A stretch of DNA of 64,000 nt from Sporosarcina ureilytica (GCF_001753205.1 NZ_CP017560.1:2046001-2110000), one strand, 5' to 3'. Positions 37,770 to 47,568 are shown, counted from the stretch's first letter. Notes: generated from the letters alone by a model not told the origin. Numbers and translations: made by a program.

Positions 37770-39893
37770 TTATTCTGGATATTCAATTCGGTTATGGAAC
37801 ATACCGTTCAATGTTTCGCACATTGCCCGCTCTACCCTCTTCAACTCTTTCATTGATAAATCACACTCATCGAACTGCCCATCTCTTAATTTATCGCTAA
37901 CGATTGAACTAACGAGCGCATTAATTTTTTCAGAAGTTGGTTCTTTCATCGAGCGAACTGCTGCTTCAACACTATCGGCTATAGATATAACCGCAATTTC
38001 TTTTGTTTGTGGTTTCGGTCCAGGATAACGGAACTCTTCCTCTATCACATCTTCACCTAATTCTTTCGCTTTAAAAACAAAGAATTTCAATAAACTTGTT
38101 CCATGATGTTGTCTCGCAATAGCTACAATTTCACGTGGCATTTTATGTTTCTCTAAAAGCTGCGCTCCATCCTCTGTATGTGCAATAATAATTTCTTTAC
38201 TTTTCTTAGGCGGTAAGGTGTCATGTGGATTTTGTTCTGCATGTTGATTTTCAATAAAGAACCGCGGACGCACCGTTTTTCCCACATCATGATAATAGGA
38301 TCCAACACGAGCAAGCAAACCATTAGCCCCGATTGTTTCGCATGCTGCATCAGCTAGATTTGCGACCATGACACTATGATGATAAGTGCCAGGTGCCTCT
38401 GTCAAAATCTTCTTAAGCAACGGATGATTCGGATTCGATAACTCAATTAATTTCATGTCTGATAATAGTCCGAATGTCGTTTCAAAAAACGGCAAAAGTC
38501 CAATTGTTAAGGCGCCAGACAAGACACCAGATGTAAAAGCAGCCATTGCATAAAAAGTTAACTCCGTTAATTCATAAGTCGTCTGTGTCATTAGTAGATA
38601 AAAGGCAATAAAACCTAAATTACAAATGGAAACACCTAAACTTGCCCTTAAAATTGTTGAACGCCTAGACATATTGCCAAGTAAATATAAGCTCGTAATA
38701 CTGCCAAATAATATGTATAATGCAATTTCCATTTGAACAATTGCAGCATAACCATCTTGTAGCATAATCCCTGCGGTTGCAGCAATGATGATTGAAATTG
38801 TTAATGCTAACCGGTCATTGACCAATAGTTTTATAAGCATTGACGCTAATGCTGTCGGAAATAAAAAAGCGATAAGCAAATCAAATTCAGGTTCTATTAT
38901 CGAGACTAACTTCATAATTGCCACGGTTAATAAAAAGACAACTAATGCAATGACCAACGATTTCTTCTTAACATCCGAGCTTTCTCGCCAAGTTTGAAAA
39001 TGCAAAAAGAGGATTGACATCATGACAGACACAAATAAAGCAATGCCAGCTAGCGGCTTAACTTGTGTTTTATTCGTTAATAGCCCCGCCAATTCTAGTT
39101 GACGGTATACTTCTCCATCAATGACTTGTCCTTCTCGAACAATCACTTGGCCTTGTAATATGCGAATTGGCTCTACTGTTGCTCTTGCTTCTTCAACTCT
39201 AGACGCTGTTAATGCTTCGTTGAAAATTTCTGTTTCAACGAGTAGAGAGCGTGCGATTGAAATGACAGGTTGTTCAATTTGAGTAGGGATTGTATTTGAT
39301 AATCTTAATTGCCGTTCAATTTCATATTTAGCAAACGTTAAATCAGTTGTTCTTAAAGGTTTTGATAATTCCTCTCCTAAAACTTTAACAACACTCGCTT
39401 TAATGCCTTCAAGTATATTAATATCTTCTGAAAGCAAATTCGCGATTGCTTCATCACTTAGTTGGAGTTCTGGTTCTTCCTCTTCTAATGCCGATAACTT
39501 CTCGCGCATCGCTTCAACTGACTTCTCGGTTATCTTTATTTCCTCTTCCGTTTCTGCATTGTCAGAAACCATTTCTTTTTTAACGTCTATAAGAAAATCA
39601 AAAATTGAAGTTGCAATTGCTTGTCTATTTTTCGCAATGTCTTCTGAAAATTGGTAAACTGGAGCGACTTCATTTGCTGCCCTATCCCTCTCCTGTTCTG
39701 TTTTCACTGTATCTTCAACTGTCTTCAGTGAACGAATGGCTTCATGTGCAATTTGAAACTCTTTTAATTCGTACGTTTCTTTTTGGACGATATCTAGCAT
39801 GAATGTAAAAAGTATGACTGCCGATAACGTTATCATAAACAATGAAAAATATGTAAACTTTAAAGCATTCAAAAACTTTCTTACTGACCGCAT
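37770..39893 (-). CDS. pgpH: 7TM-HD domain phosphohydrolase PgpH
   Basis: Membrane phosphodiesterase that degrades c-di-AMP in Firmicutes. 707 residues: an N-terminal membrane helix, a large extracellular HDED-type helical domain (about 45-280), seven membrane helices (285-465) and a cytosolic HD domain with GTYHHSVMVANLADAA, YYHDVGKT (HD dyad), HTEDGAQLL and ARQHHGTS. B. subtilis YqfF has the same neighbourhood beside phoH and ybeY. A GGGGGAT ribosome site precedes the ATG. A 230-base gap separates it from phoH; the inverted repeat TCAAGAAAGA/TCTTTCTTGA lies there (40019-40065). Confidence 0.95.
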   Translation of the reverse strand: MRSVRKFLNALKFTYFSLFMITLSAVILFTFMLDIVQKETYELKEFQIAHEAIRSLKTVEDTVKTEQERDRAANEVAPVYQFSEDIAKNRQAIATSIFDFLIDVKKEMVSDNAETEEEIKITEKSVEAMREKLSALEEEEPELQLSDEAIANLLSEDINILEGIKASVVKVLGEELSKPLRTTDLTFAKYEIERQLRLSNTIPTQIEQPVISIARSLLVETEIFNEALTASRVEEARATVEPIRILQGQVIVREGQVIDGEVYRQLELAGLLTNKTQVKPLAGIALFVSVMMSILFLHFQTWRESSDVKKKSLVIALVVFLLTVAIMKLVSIIEPEFDLLIAFLFPTALASMLIKLLVNDRLALTISIIIAATAGIMLQDGYAAIVQMEIALYILFGSITSLYLLGNMSRRSTILRASLGVSICNLGFIAFYLLMTQTTYELTELTFYAMAAFTSGVLSGALTIGLLPFFETTFGLLSDMKLIELSNPNHPLLKKILTEAPGTYHHSVMVANLADAACETIGANGLLARVGSYYHDVGKTVRPRFFIENQHAEQNPHDTLPPKKSKEIIIAHTEDGAQLLEKHKMPREIVAIARQHHGTSLLKFFVFKAKELGEDVIEEEFRYPGPKPQTKEIAVISIADSVEAAVRSMKEPTSEKINALVSSIVSDKLRDGQFDECDLSMKELKRVERAMCETLNGMFHNRIEYPE

Positions 39894-40125
39894 AATTAGA
39901 TCCCCCTTTGGCTTCCGAGTAACTATCCTCTCGGCAAACCCATTCCAATCATCCGCATGTTCACATGACAGTCTTGCTTAGTAACTAAAAAGCATTCTCT
40001 TCAGACTAACATGCCCCTCAAGAAAGAGGACTAAAGGTCGTTTTTCCTTCAGCCATCTTTCTTGAAAAACAAAGCATAATACTTTCAAAATCATAGCAAG
40101 CCATGACCATATTAAGAAGTTTTAG

Positions 40126-41079
40126 TCAGTCTTCCTGTTCGTATGCATCAATTATTTTAGCCACAAGAGGATGACGAACTACGTCTCCTTGTTCTAAATA
40201 TTGAAAATGAATATCAGCTACAGATTTTAGAACAACCTCCGATGCAATTAAGCCCGATTCGATGCCACGCGGTAAATCCACCTGTGTTTTATCACCAGTA
40301 ATAACCATTTTAGAACCAAATCCAAGTCGAGTCAGGAACATTTTCATTTGGGCTTTGGTCGTATTTTGTGCTTCGTCTAAAATAACAAAAGCGTCATCCA
40401 ACGTTCTTCCACGCATATAAGCGAGTGGTGCAATTTCTATTGCGCCCCGTTCAATAAGTCGTTCTGTTTGCTCTGCTCCAAGAACATGGTGGAGCGCATC
40501 ATAAAGTGGGCGTAAATACGGATCTACTTTTTCTTTTAAGTCTCCCGGTAAGAAGCCAAGGCTCTCCCCAGCTTCAACGGCCGGTCTCGTTAAAATAATT
40601 TTTTTCACTGAACCAGTTTTCATCGCTTGAACTGCCAGTACGACCGCTAAAAATGTTTTTCCTGTTCCAGCAGGGCCTACGCCAAATACCAAATCATGCG
40701 CTCGAATAGCGTGTACATATTCTCTTTGTCCAATTGTTTTTGCACGGATTGCTTTCCCTCTATTATCCCGTGCAATTTCTTCGTCATAAAGCTCGGAAAA
40801 ATATTCAATGGTTTCATTTTTAACCATTTCCAACGCGGTCGCAACATCACGTTGGTTAATATTGATTCCTTTGCGGATTACTTTAAGCAGTTGTTCAATC
40901 AGTGTAAGTGCTACTTGTTGCTTTTCTTCAGAAGCATAGACAGAAATTGTGTCTCCACGTGTAATTATCGATATTTCTAATTGCTCTTCAATCAGTTTTA
41001 TATTTTGATCGGAAATACCAAGAAGCATGACTGCCTCATTTGGGTCTTCTAAATGTAATTGAATTAATTGTTCATCCAA
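40126..41079 (-). CDS. phoH: PhoH family ATPase
   Basis: P-loop ATPase with an N-terminal KH-like part, 317 residues. Walker A GPAGTGKTFLAVVLA (about 138-146), Walker B FVILDEAQN, plus TRPAVEAGESLGFLPGDLKEKVDPYLRPLYDA and ITGDKTQVDLP, all typical of PhoH/YbeZ proteins. YbeZ-type PhoH proteins act with YbeY in rRNA processing; ybeY is two genes downstream. It starts with TTG at 41079; its ribosome site AAGGAG lies at the end of yqfD. Confidence 0.94.
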   Translation of the reverse strand: MDEQLIQLHLEDPNEAVMLLGISDQNIKLIEEQLEISIITRGDTISVYASEEKQQVALTLIEQLLKVIRKGININQRDVATALEMVKNETIEYFSELYDEEIARDNRGKAIRAKTIGQREYVHAIRAHDLVFGVGPAGTGKTFLAVVLAVQAMKTGSVKKIILTRPAVEAGESLGFLPGDLKEKVDPYLRPLYDALHHVLGAEQTERLIERGAIEIAPLAYMRGRTLDDAFVILDEAQNTTKAQMKMFLTRLGFGSKMVITGDKTQVDLPRGIESGLIASEVVLKSVADIHFQYLEQGDVVRHPLVAKIIDAYEQED

Positions 41080-41084
41080 TAGCT

Positions 41085-42173
41085 TCAGTCTCCTTGAGGT
41101 ATAGGTCTTTTAATAGCAATATTATCATTAATAAGAAATAATATAGTCCCTATCACTTTATCATCATCGATTGTGACGTGCAAAATTTTCTCCTCTTTCA
41201 CCATTGCATCTGGTCCTAATTCTGCCAATAATTTCATCTTCAATAAAGGAATGATAACAGTCTCCTCCATTCCTTCTTCAATTTCTAATTGGGCGTCTTT
41301 TTCTTCGATAATACGCTCTGTTTCAATAATATTCCAGCTCGATTTGTTAAACAAGTCTTTTCCTTTCCACGGCGGATGAAAGAAAAATTCTAATCGTTCG
41401 TCTCCTTGAACTTTATATTGAATTTTTTTAGGAATCCTAAAGCTGTATTCAACCCAGTAATCAGCAAATACTGCCCCATCTGCTCCAACAATTACAGTGT
41501 TTTCTCCTTGCTCAAGTGTTCCCTTTGCCAAAGTATCCCCTTTTTTTACAGTCATATAAACACGACCTACTCTTTCACCTTTCGTTAATGCAAATCGCGT
41601 AATTACCCCTCCTGTACGGGCCACCAAGTCAGCAGGTTCTTCCTTTCTTTCAGGTTGGCTGTCCGACTGCGGGGAGAGCAATGGAATCACTGTCAAGGTC
41701 GTTCCAGAGCGTTTAAAGTGAACCCATGATAAAGTAGGTTCATCTTGCATAAGATCTCTTCTAATTTCCCGTTCATCTGGAATGGACATGAGTAAACGAA
41801 ATGGAATAATAGATGCTTTTTCTAACTTCTTTTCAATTCGCTCTGACACTTCCGGCATTTCAGATTCCACTGTTACAGACCATAGAAAAAAGGAACATAC
41901 AAAAGGGATGGCCAGTAAAATGACAAATCGATAGGAACTGAATAACATTTCCAACCCACGATCTTCCACTGTAGAATATACATTTAACTTTAAACCATAA
42001 CGGCGGCGATATTTCCGCGCTTGTTTTAAGCCTTTTTTATCGGTGATAAAGTAAGCAGCGTTTTCGATCATTGTCAGTGACGTAACTTTTGTACCAGTCG
42101 TTTTCAGTTTTGTTAAAAAAGTTGATATGTTTCTTGGTCCAGACACTTTAATTTCATACCGATTACGTGCCAT
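41085..42173 (-). CDS. yqfD: Sporulation protein YqfD
   Basis: 362-residue membrane protein of the YqfD/SpoIV-like family. N-terminal soluble part (about 1-85), one membrane helix (about 92-112, FVILLAIPFVCSFFLWSV) and a C-terminal extracytoplasmic domain with a repeated beta pattern (ITRFALTKGERVGRVYMTVKKGDTLAKG). In B. subtilis yqfD is expressed under SigE in the mother cell, and the yqfCD pair defines spore formers. It overlaps yqfC by 11 bases. The exact role is not well established. Confidence 0.92.
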   Translation of the reverse strand: MARNRYEIKVSGPRNISTFLTKLKTTGTKVTSLTMIENAAYFITDKKGLKQARKYRRRYGLKLNVYSTVEDRGLEMLFSSYRFVILLAIPFVCSFFLWSVTVESEMPEVSERIEKKLEKASIIPFRLLMSIPDEREIRRDLMQDEPTLSWVHFKRSGTTLTVIPLLSPQSDSQPERKEEPADLVARTGGVITRFALTKGERVGRVYMTVKKGDTLAKGTLEQGENTVIVGADGAVFADYWVEYSFRIPKKIQYKVQGDERLEFFFHPPWKGKDLFNKSSWNIIETERIIEEKDAQLEIEEGMEETVIIPLLKMKLLAELGPDAMVKEEKILHVTIDDDKVIGTILFLINDNIAIKRPIPQGD

Positions 42174-42420
42174 ACGTGCCCTCCTCTACATTCGATTCAA
42201 CTAAAGTGAATCGTTTAATCGAATCGAATGTAAACACAGCTAATTCCTCCGCCAACTTTTCCACAGTGAGTTGATCGCCTGAAACTTCAATTACATAATT
42301 ATCACATCTAATAATTGTAAAATCGGGGCCAAGTGTCACAAGTTCGTAAGGGCCGGTGATGCGTAGAGAAGAAAACTCGTCAACAACAATTTGAGAACCA
42401 ATATTAAATAGCTTTTTCAA
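42163..42420 (-). CDS. yqfC: Sporulation protein YqfC
   Basis: 85-residue protein of the YqfC/YabP family, with conserved LRITGPYELVTLGPDFTIIRCDNYVIEVSGDQL, a small all-beta domain. YqfC and YqfD are nearly always paired in spore formers, and the B. subtilis gene is SigE-dependent. No SigE promoter could be confirmed upstream. It heads the yqfC-yqfD-phoH run, behind the inverted repeat at 42430-42461. Confidence 0.92.
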   Translation of the reverse strand: MKKLFNIGSQIVVDEFSSLRITGPYELVTLGPDFTIIRCDNYVIEVSGDQLTVEKLAEELAVFTFDSIKRFTLVESNVEEGTYGT

Positions 42421-42429
42421 ATAATAAAC

Positions 42430-42462
42430 CCCCTATACATATCATATGAAATGTATAGGGGA
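42430..42462 (-). terminator. Inverted repeat / probable terminator after the 42470-42913 gene
   Basis: CCCCTATACAT at 42430-42440 pairs with ATGTATAGGGG at 42451-42461; TTTATTATTT follows on the minus strand. It separates the upstream gene from yqfC. Confidence 0.7.
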
Positions 42463-42469
42463 TCAATGA

Positions 42470-42913
42470 TTAACGTCTGGATTTTGGCGGTCCGATTATT
42501 TCAGAAAAAATGATACCTTTCATGATATCATCTGAACTACTTGGCACAAAATCGCGATTTGCTACATTGGATTGTTTAATTTTTGATTGGCGTTTTACCT
42601 TATCTCTTCTTGTTTCTCTACGCCTTCCACCGTCCAATGGAATCGGTGTTTCCTTCCTAGACTCGGCTTTTGAGAATGACTCCCTTGGCACAGCAACTGG
42701 ACGCTGCTCTACTTTTTTATTTTCCTGCTCCATCTCTTGCTGAATTTCTTTATACAAATCTCTAGACATTTCTTTTAACTTCTTAATCGGATTATCTTGT
42801 TTTTCAGCAGTAAAAGGTTTTGATGGCCTTTTTTCGTCCTGAGATGATTTCTTCTTTCCACTAAAAAGAGAGCCAAGCAGAAGCATAATGATGAATGGAA
42901 TAAGACTTTCCAT
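42470..42913 (-). CDS. Short membrane-anchored, charged linker protein (unrecognised)
   Basis: 147 residues: a single N-terminal membrane helix (about 3-17, LIPFIIMLLLGSLF), then a long highly charged segment (Lys, Glu, Arg, Gln, Ser) predicted as disordered/coiled coil, and a short conserved-looking tail, DDIMKGIIFSEIIGPPKSRR. The tail hydrophobic patch FSEIIGPPK occurs in small proteins downstream of floA in Bacillales. It occupies the place of B. subtilis yqfB, but I cannot confirm homology. It lies 45 bases after floA and ends in its own terminator, so it probably belongs to the floA operon. Confidence 0.6.
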   Translation of the reverse strand: MESLIPFIIMLLLGSLFSGKKKSSQDEKRPSKPFTAEKQDNPIKKLKEMSRDLYKEIQQEMEQENKKVEQRPVAVPRESFSKAESRKETPIPLDGGRRRETRRDKVKRQSKIKQSNVANRDFVPSSSDDIMKGIIFSEIIGPPKSRR

Positions 42914-42958
42914 TTACTTCATCCCCTTTCCGGGAATTAACTTCTAATTACATACTAA

Positions 42959-43957
42959 TTATTCTTGGTCAGGCGATTGGTCACCTTGGCTATATTTACT
43001 AATTGATTCACGCATGCCCGTATCAGCTTGCACGTTTCTATAGTTAACATAATCCATAATGCCAATGTTACCTGAACGTAGCGCATCTGCCATTGCCATT
43101 GGTACTTCAGCTTCGGCTTCTACTACTTTCGCGCGCATTTCTTCAACTCTTGCTTTCATTTCTTGTTCATTTGCAACAGCCATTGCACGACGTTCTTCAG
43201 CTTTAGCTTGTGCAATGTTTTTATCTGCTTCGGCTTGTTCAGTTTGAAGATTTGCACCGATGTTTTCGCCGACATCTACATCTGCAATGTCAATCGATAA
43301 AATTTCAAATGCAGTACCTGAATCAAGTCCTTTAGATAATACTGTTTGGGATATCCGGTCAGGATGCTCTAGAACGTCCGCATGACTTGAAGATGCACCA
43401 ATTGTAGAAATAATCCCTTCACCAACACGGGCAATCACAGTATCTTCACCCGCACCACCAACAAGACGGTCGATGTTCGCACGTACTGTAATACGCGCTT
43501 TAGCCTTAACTTCAATTCCGTTCACAGCCACACCCGCAATAAATGGCGTTTCAATTACTTTCGGATTTACGGACATTTGAACAGCTTCTAATACGTCACG
43601 ACCTGCTAAGTCAATTGCCGCCGCACGCTCAAACGATAAATCAATATTCGCTCGGTGTGCTGCAATAAGCGCGTTAACAACTCGGTCAACGTTACCTCCT
43701 GCAAGGTAATGACTTTCCAATTGACTAATTTCCACGTTCAAACCTGCTTTATGGGCTTTAATTAGTGGAATTACAATACGATTTGGAATTACTCGACGGA
43801 GCCTCATCCCAATCAGTGTTAAAATACTTACTCTTACGCCAGCTGCTAATGCGGAAATCCATAGCGTGACTGGAACAAGTGTGAAAAATATAGCTAAAAC
43901 TATAATCGCGGCGACAACTATCGCAGTTGTTGTAATAAACGCAGCATCAATCATCAT
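42959..43957 (-). CDS. floA: Flotillin-like protein FloA
   Basis: Scaffold of functional membrane microdomains, 332 residues. An N-terminal hairpin of hydrophobic residues (about 8-45), a SPFH/PHB-like domain ([31 protein letters not shown] region), and a C-terminal Glu/Ala-rich coiled coil ([48 protein letters not shown]). It is the YqfA/FloA family (UPF0365). The start overlaps the yqeZ stop (ATGA). In B. subtilis yqeZ-floA-yqfB is SigW-controlled, and a SigW promoter is seen upstream here. Confidence 0.95.
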   Translation of the reverse strand: MMIDAAFITTTAIVVAAIIVLAIFFTLVPVTLWISALAAGVRVSILTLIGMRLRRVIPNRIVIPLIKAHKAGLNVEISQLESHYLAGGNVDRVVNALIAAHRANIDLSFERAAAIDLAGRDVLEAVQMSVNPKVIETPFIAGVAVNGIEVKAKARITVRANIDRLVGGAGEDTVIARVGEGIISTIGASSSHADVLEHPDRISQTVLSKGLDSGTAFEILSIDIADVDVGENIGANLQTEQAEADKNIAQAKAEERRAMAVANEQEMKARVEEMRAKVVEAEAEVPMAMADALRSGNIGIMDYVNYRNVQADTGMRESISKYSQGDQSPDQE

Positions 43958-45285
43958 TCAACTTCCCCTCTCTCTATCGATTCTCGAACGACAATACGAG
44001 AACCTTCTACCTTTACAATAGTAACATCTTTTCCTCTATCAATATAACTTCCTTCTGATACAACATCAATTCTTTCGCCTTCAAGGTCTACTGTACCGGA
44101 TGGTCTAAGTGGAGTCGTCGTTACTGCTTTCTGGCCAATTAACTCGGTACGATTCACATTCGACACATACCCTGACTCCGTGTCAGTTGCATCCATCAAG
44201 ACTACTTTATTAAACAGGTGTAGTTTTTTACCAAAAATTTTAATGATAATCACCGCCCCTATTGCAGCGATGGCAATTGCGATTAATACAGACACTGCCA
44301 TATACATCGGGTTGCCTCCTGCCATAATAATACTTCCTACTATCGCTACTGCACCAATGACGCCAGCAATTCCGCCGGCTATAAAAATCTCTGCAACAAT
44401 AAGTGCAGCACCGACAACAAATAAAATAAGCGATTCGTATCCAGCAAGTCCTGCAATCATATGACCGTAGAAAAACAGTAACAACGAGACGATTCCCATC
44501 GTTCCAGCAACGCCAAATCCTGGCGAGTATAACTCAACGACAAGTCCAAGCCCAGCAACTGATAATAAGATTGGCACGACAATCGGATTTGTCACGAAAC
44601 GAGCAATACTTTCAGAGAACGTTTCTTTTGTAGAAATGACCTCAGCATCTTGATAACCTGTACGTTCTAGCAGCTCTTCAAATGAAGCGACTGTACCTTC
44701 ACTGTACCCGACAGATAGCGCTTCACTCGCTGTTAATGTAAGAAGTTTACCAACGCCAGCCCCATACTCAGGTAAGTCAATAGATGGCTCTGCCATTGCC
44801 CTCGCATATTTAATCTCTCGCCCGGAAGATTCTGCAGCATTTTCCATCGCCGATAACCAGGCACTATGTGCTTTTTCGTCCGCTGCATTCCCAGTGGACT
44901 CAATGACTTGTGCCGCCCCGATCCTTCCTCTTGGCGACATATAGATTTCTTTCGCATGTAATGCTAAAAATGCGCCAGCTGATAATGCATCGTCATTAAT
45001 ATAGGCGATGATGGGTATTTCAGACGTATCTAATAACTTAGCAATTTGTCCCGCCGCATCAACAAAGCCACCTGGTGTATGAATATCTAAAATAATTGCT
45101 TCCGCATTAGCTGCTTTTGCTTCTTCAAACGATCTTTCTAGAAAAGCATACAATCCCTTCTCTACCTCATTAGAGATTGGTATTTTATAAACAACTTGAC
45201 TATTTGCATCCGTTTTTACAAATGGCACAGAAAGTGTGGCAATTACCAGCATAAGGAAAAGCAACTTTTTCATTTGCTGTCTCAT
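43954..45285 (-). CDS. yqeZ: NfeD family ClpP-class membrane serine protease (YqeZ)
   Basis: 443-residue protein: signal peptide (about 1-27), an extracytoplasmic ClpP/SppA-like protease domain ([16 protein letters not shown], then [28 protein letters not shown], where SAG contains the likely Ser nucleophile), four to five membrane helices (about 240-365) and a C-terminal NfeD OB-fold ([37 protein letters not shown]). Partner of the flotillin FloA encoded next. The start at ATG 45285 has AGGAGGG 6 bases upstream. Confidence 0.94.
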   Translation of the reverse strand: MRQQMKKLLFLMLVIATLSVPFVKTDANSQVVYKIPISNEVEKGLYAFLERSFEEAKAANAEAIILDIHTPGGFVDAAGQIAKLLDTSEIPIIAYINDDALSAGAFLALHAKEIYMSPRGRIGAAQVIESTGNAADEKAHSAWLSAMENAAESSGREIKYARAMAEPSIDLPEYGAGVGKLLTLTASEALSVGYSEGTVASFEELLERTGYQDAEVISTKETFSESIARFVTNPIVVPILLSVAGLGLVVELYSPGFGVAGTMGIVSLLLFFYGHMIAGLAGYESLILFVVGAALIVAEIFIAGGIAGVIGAVAIVGSIIMAGGNPMYMAVSVLIAIAIAAIGAVIIIKIFGKKLHLFNKVVLMDATDTESGYVSNVNRTELIGQKAVTTTPLRPSGTVDLEGERIDVVSEGSYIDRGKDVTIVKVEGSRIVVRESIERGEVE

Positions 45286-45327
45286 CTTAACCCTCCTTTC
45301 TTCTGCATACTACAATTATATCTTTAA

Positions 45328-45353
45328 TACGTGTAAAAAGGGTGAAAGTTTCA
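45328..45353 (-). promoter_or_regulatory. SigW promoter of the yqeZ-floA operon
   Basis: On the minus strand TGAAAC (45353-45348), a 16-base spacer and CGTA (45331-45328) match the SigW consensus perfectly, 43 bases upstream of the yqeZ start. SigW is the envelope-stress ECF sigma factor, and the B. subtilis orthologous operon is in its regulon. Confidence 0.88.
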
Positions 45354-45560
45354 TTTCATCCTTAAAAAAAGATATATTTTTGATATCTGAGTCAATCTTA
45401 TCATTATATTAGTAATATCATTTTGGAATCGGAACGGAAATCCCTTTAAACACGAACGATATTTTTTCCAACCTAAATGCTTATTTTTTGGTTCTATGTC
45501 AAATGTTGGGGTGATGTGTTTTGCACGTCACCCTTCTTTTATGATTTATTCTTTGACAAG

Positions 45561-45688
45561 TTGATTTCCGCTCCAGGTGGACGCGTTCGGCGGGGCGTGC
45601 GGTGAGCCGCTTCCTTCGCTTCGCTCCGTCCAGGGTCTCACCTGTCACGCTTCTCCCGCCCGAGTCGCCACCTTGCGCTCCAATCAAC
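45561..45688. repeat. Dispersed 128-bp palindromic repeat, copy 1
   Basis: Starts TTGATTTCCGCTCC and ends GCGCTCCAATCAAC, so its ends are inverted repeats, and it is much richer in G+C than its surroundings. It has the same length and order of blocks as copy 2 at 47323-47450: GGACGC, GCGGTGAGCC, CTTCGCTTCGCTCC, GGGTCTCACCTGTC, GAGTCGCC. Elements of this type occur in many Bacillales genomes. An open frame across it is an artefact. Confidence 0.85.
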
Positions 45689-45716
45689 AGATAACCTTCT
45701 TTTATACACTTGTTCA

Positions 45717-45995
45717 TCATCCTACTAAATAAGTGCCAATTGTTTTATATTTGATGTTTAATAAAACCTTTGCTCTCGCATGATCAAAACGTCTAAAACC
45801 ATATGCGTTCCTTTTTGTTACTTTTGTTTTATTATTAATTCCTACTAAAAATCCGTTCGAGTAATTAAAAGCGAAACTATTTAAAATTTCAGGTTGCCAG
45901 TTCTTCAATGTGCGAATCGCTTTCAAGAAAGCGGGAATATTCGCGTCTTCTACCTTACGGTAAAAGGCTTTCAAACTTCTTTTGATTTCTGGCAT
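45717..45995 (-). pseudogene. ISL3-family transposase, C-terminal remnant
   Basis: A 92-residue open stretch matches the C-terminal end of DDE transposases of the ISL3 (IS1165/IS204) family: DANIPAFLKAIRTLKNWQPEI, then FNYSNGFLVGINNKTKVTKR and RNAYGFRRFDHARAKVLL. The catalytic N-terminal three quarters are absent, so this is a dead fragment. It lies between rpsU and yqeZ, where B. subtilis has yqeY. A 14-base direct repeat, CCTTCTTTTATACA, flanks it at 45695-45708 and 46001-46014. Confidence 0.88.
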
Positions 45996-46186
45996 ATCAT
46001 CCTTCTTTTATACAATACAAATCGCATTCGCTTGCACTTCTACTTTTTTCTAGTCAATTAAAGTATAAAAGAATTAGGTGACCTCGTGCATTTTTTATGC
46101 TGAATTGTTCTGAAACCCCAACATATATAATAGAACCATTTTTTATGATAAGCAATTATGAAATTTATTCATTAATATAGACAAAT

Positions 46187-46221
46187 AAACCGGAAAACCT
46201 ATATAACGGCTTCCCGGTTTT
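46187..46221 (-). terminator. Terminator of rpsU
   Basis: AAACCGG at 46187-46193 pairs with CCGGTTT at 46214-46220, with further pairing inside (GGAAAACC/GGCTTCC region). ATTTGTC follows on the minus strand. It is 65 bases after the rpsU stop. Confidence 0.7.
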
Positions 46222-46284
46222 ACATTGATTGAAATTTGATGTAATTAGCATATACAAAGTTAATGACGAAGATAATAGAATATA

Positions 46285-46455
46285 TTATCTACGTTTCCTT
46301 GCAGCCTCAGACTTCAATTTTCGTCTTACACTCGGCTTCTCATAATACTCACGCTTTCTTACCTCACGGATTTTTCCGCTTTTGGAAACGTCACGTTTGA
46401 AGCGTCGAAGAGCGTCTTCAAGCGATTCGTTTTTACGAACGACAGTTTTCGACAT
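46285..46455 (-). CDS. rpsU: 30S ribosomal protein S21
   Basis: 56-residue basic protein with the S21 pattern: [20 protein letters not shown] near the N-terminus, then [21 protein letters not shown] and an Arg/Lys tail ARKRR. Binds 16S rRNA near the anti-Shine-Dalgarno region and aids initiation; in Bacillus it affects motility and biofilm. The GGGAGGGAC ribosome site lies upstream. In B. subtilis it is followed by yqeY in one operon; here the next 1 kb has only an IS remnant and a repeat. Confidence 0.97.
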   Translation of the reverse strand: MSKTVVRKNESLEDALRRFKRDVSKSGKIREVRKREYYEKPSVRRKLKSEAARKRR

Positions 46456-46559
46456 ACCTCTTGTCCCTCCCTCCGAACACCTTGGAACACACGGTCTAGT
46501 GCCATGTACTTCAGTATTATACCTTATTATTAAAAGTGGGTCAATATTAATCTGGTGAA

Positions 46560-47231
46560 TTAATAATCTTCTTTTGATTTTAATCCATTCATAATTTGTA
46601 CCCCGGAACTAGCACCGATTCTTGTCGCGCCAGCTTCAATCATTTGTTCCATATCTTCAAAACTACGGACGCCGCCTGAAGCTTTCACACCTAATTCAGG
46701 ACCTACGACCGCTCTCATTAATTTCACATCTTCTACGGTTGCACCGCCAGTTGAGAAGCCTGTTGAGGTTTTCACGAAATCTGCACCTGCAACAACCGCT
46801 AACTCACAAGCTGTTCTCTTCTCAGAATCAGTTAATAAAGATGTCTCTATAATTACTTTCACGATGGCTTTGTCAGCAGCTGCTTCAACAACAGCTTGAA
46901 TATCTCGCTTAACGAGTTCGTCATCTCGACTACGAAGCGCTCCGATATTCACAACCATGTCGATTTCAGTCGCACCATTTTGTATCGCACTTGTCGTTTC
47001 AAATGCTTTTGTTTCCGTCGTTGAAGCACCTAGAGGAAACCCGATGACTGTACAAACTTTAACTGGTGTACCTTCGAGCATCTCTGCCGCAGTTTTGACC
47101 CAAGTCGGGTTGACACAAACCGAAGCAAAAGAGTACATTTTCGCTTCATTGCAAAGATCGATAATCGCGTCTTTTTTAGCATCTGCTTTTAATAATGTAT
47201 GGTCAATGTATTTTGCAAAATCTGTATTCAA
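46560..47231 (-). CDS. deoC: Deoxyribose-phosphate aldolase
   Basis: Class I aldolase cleaving 2-deoxyribose-5-phosphate to acetaldehyde and glyceraldehyde-3-phosphate in deoxynucleoside catabolism. 223 residues, TIM barrel. Seen: N-terminal [37 protein letters not shown], the Schiff-base Lys in [14 protein letters not shown] (about 152), and the second Lys in VKASGGVRS (about 181). It is a single gene between rpsU and mtaB; B. subtilis keeps deoC elsewhere, with dra-nupC-pdp. Confidence 0.96.
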   Translation of the reverse strand: MNTDFAKYIDHTLLKADAKKDAIIDLCNEAKMYSFASVCVNPTWVKTAAEMLEGTPVKVCTVIGFPLGASTTETKAFETTSAIQNGATEIDMVVNIGALRSRDDELVKRDIQAVVEAAADKAIVKVIIETSLLTDSEKRTACELAVVAGADFVKTSTGFSTGGATVEDVKLMRAVVGPELGVKASGGVRSFEDMEQMIEAGATRIGASSGVQIMNGLKSKEDY

Positions 47232-47322
47232 TTGAATACCTCCTAAAATTATCCATCACTTGATATGATTAGCCTCTCCAAAGAGTCAATTTCATATTAT
47301 ATTAGGTTATAATCCGAAAATG

Positions 47323-47450
47323 TTGATTTTCGTTCCGGGCGGACGCTTTCCGTGGGGCTGGCGGTGAGCCTCCTCAGTCGCTTCGCTCCCTGCGGGGTCT
47401 CACCTGTCCAGCTAATCCCACAGGAGTCGCCGCCCTCCACTACAATCAAC
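47323..47450. repeat. Dispersed 128-bp palindromic repeat, copy 2
   Basis: Same length and block order as copy 1, from TTGATTTTCGTTCC to CCACTACAATCAAC, with the central CTTCGCTCCCTGCGGGG (a stable hairpin) and GGGTCTCACCTGTC. Flanked by AT-rich DNA between deoC and mtaB. No gene is supported inside. Confidence 0.85.
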
Positions 47451-47568
47451 AAAGATTACATTATATAAACCAAATAATTAAATGAAAAATCATCTTAACA
47501 TTCGTATTGTTAAAATTAGCAATTGAAGAATAAGCTCAAGAGTTTATATTTTAAATAATCTCTTGAAA

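Noticed and set aside
40019..40065. Terminator between pgpH and phoH
   Set aside because: A 10-bp inverted repeat is present but with a 27-base loop and no T-run on the relevant strand.
45499..45720. Minus-strand 73-codon open frame
   Set aside because: It lies almost wholly in the 128-bp dispersed repeat; such repeats often hold chance open frames and it has no ribosome site.
47527..47568. Terminator after mtaB
   Set aside because: CAAGAG/CTCTTG arms exist but the loop is long and AT-only and the T-run is poor; not strong enough to list.
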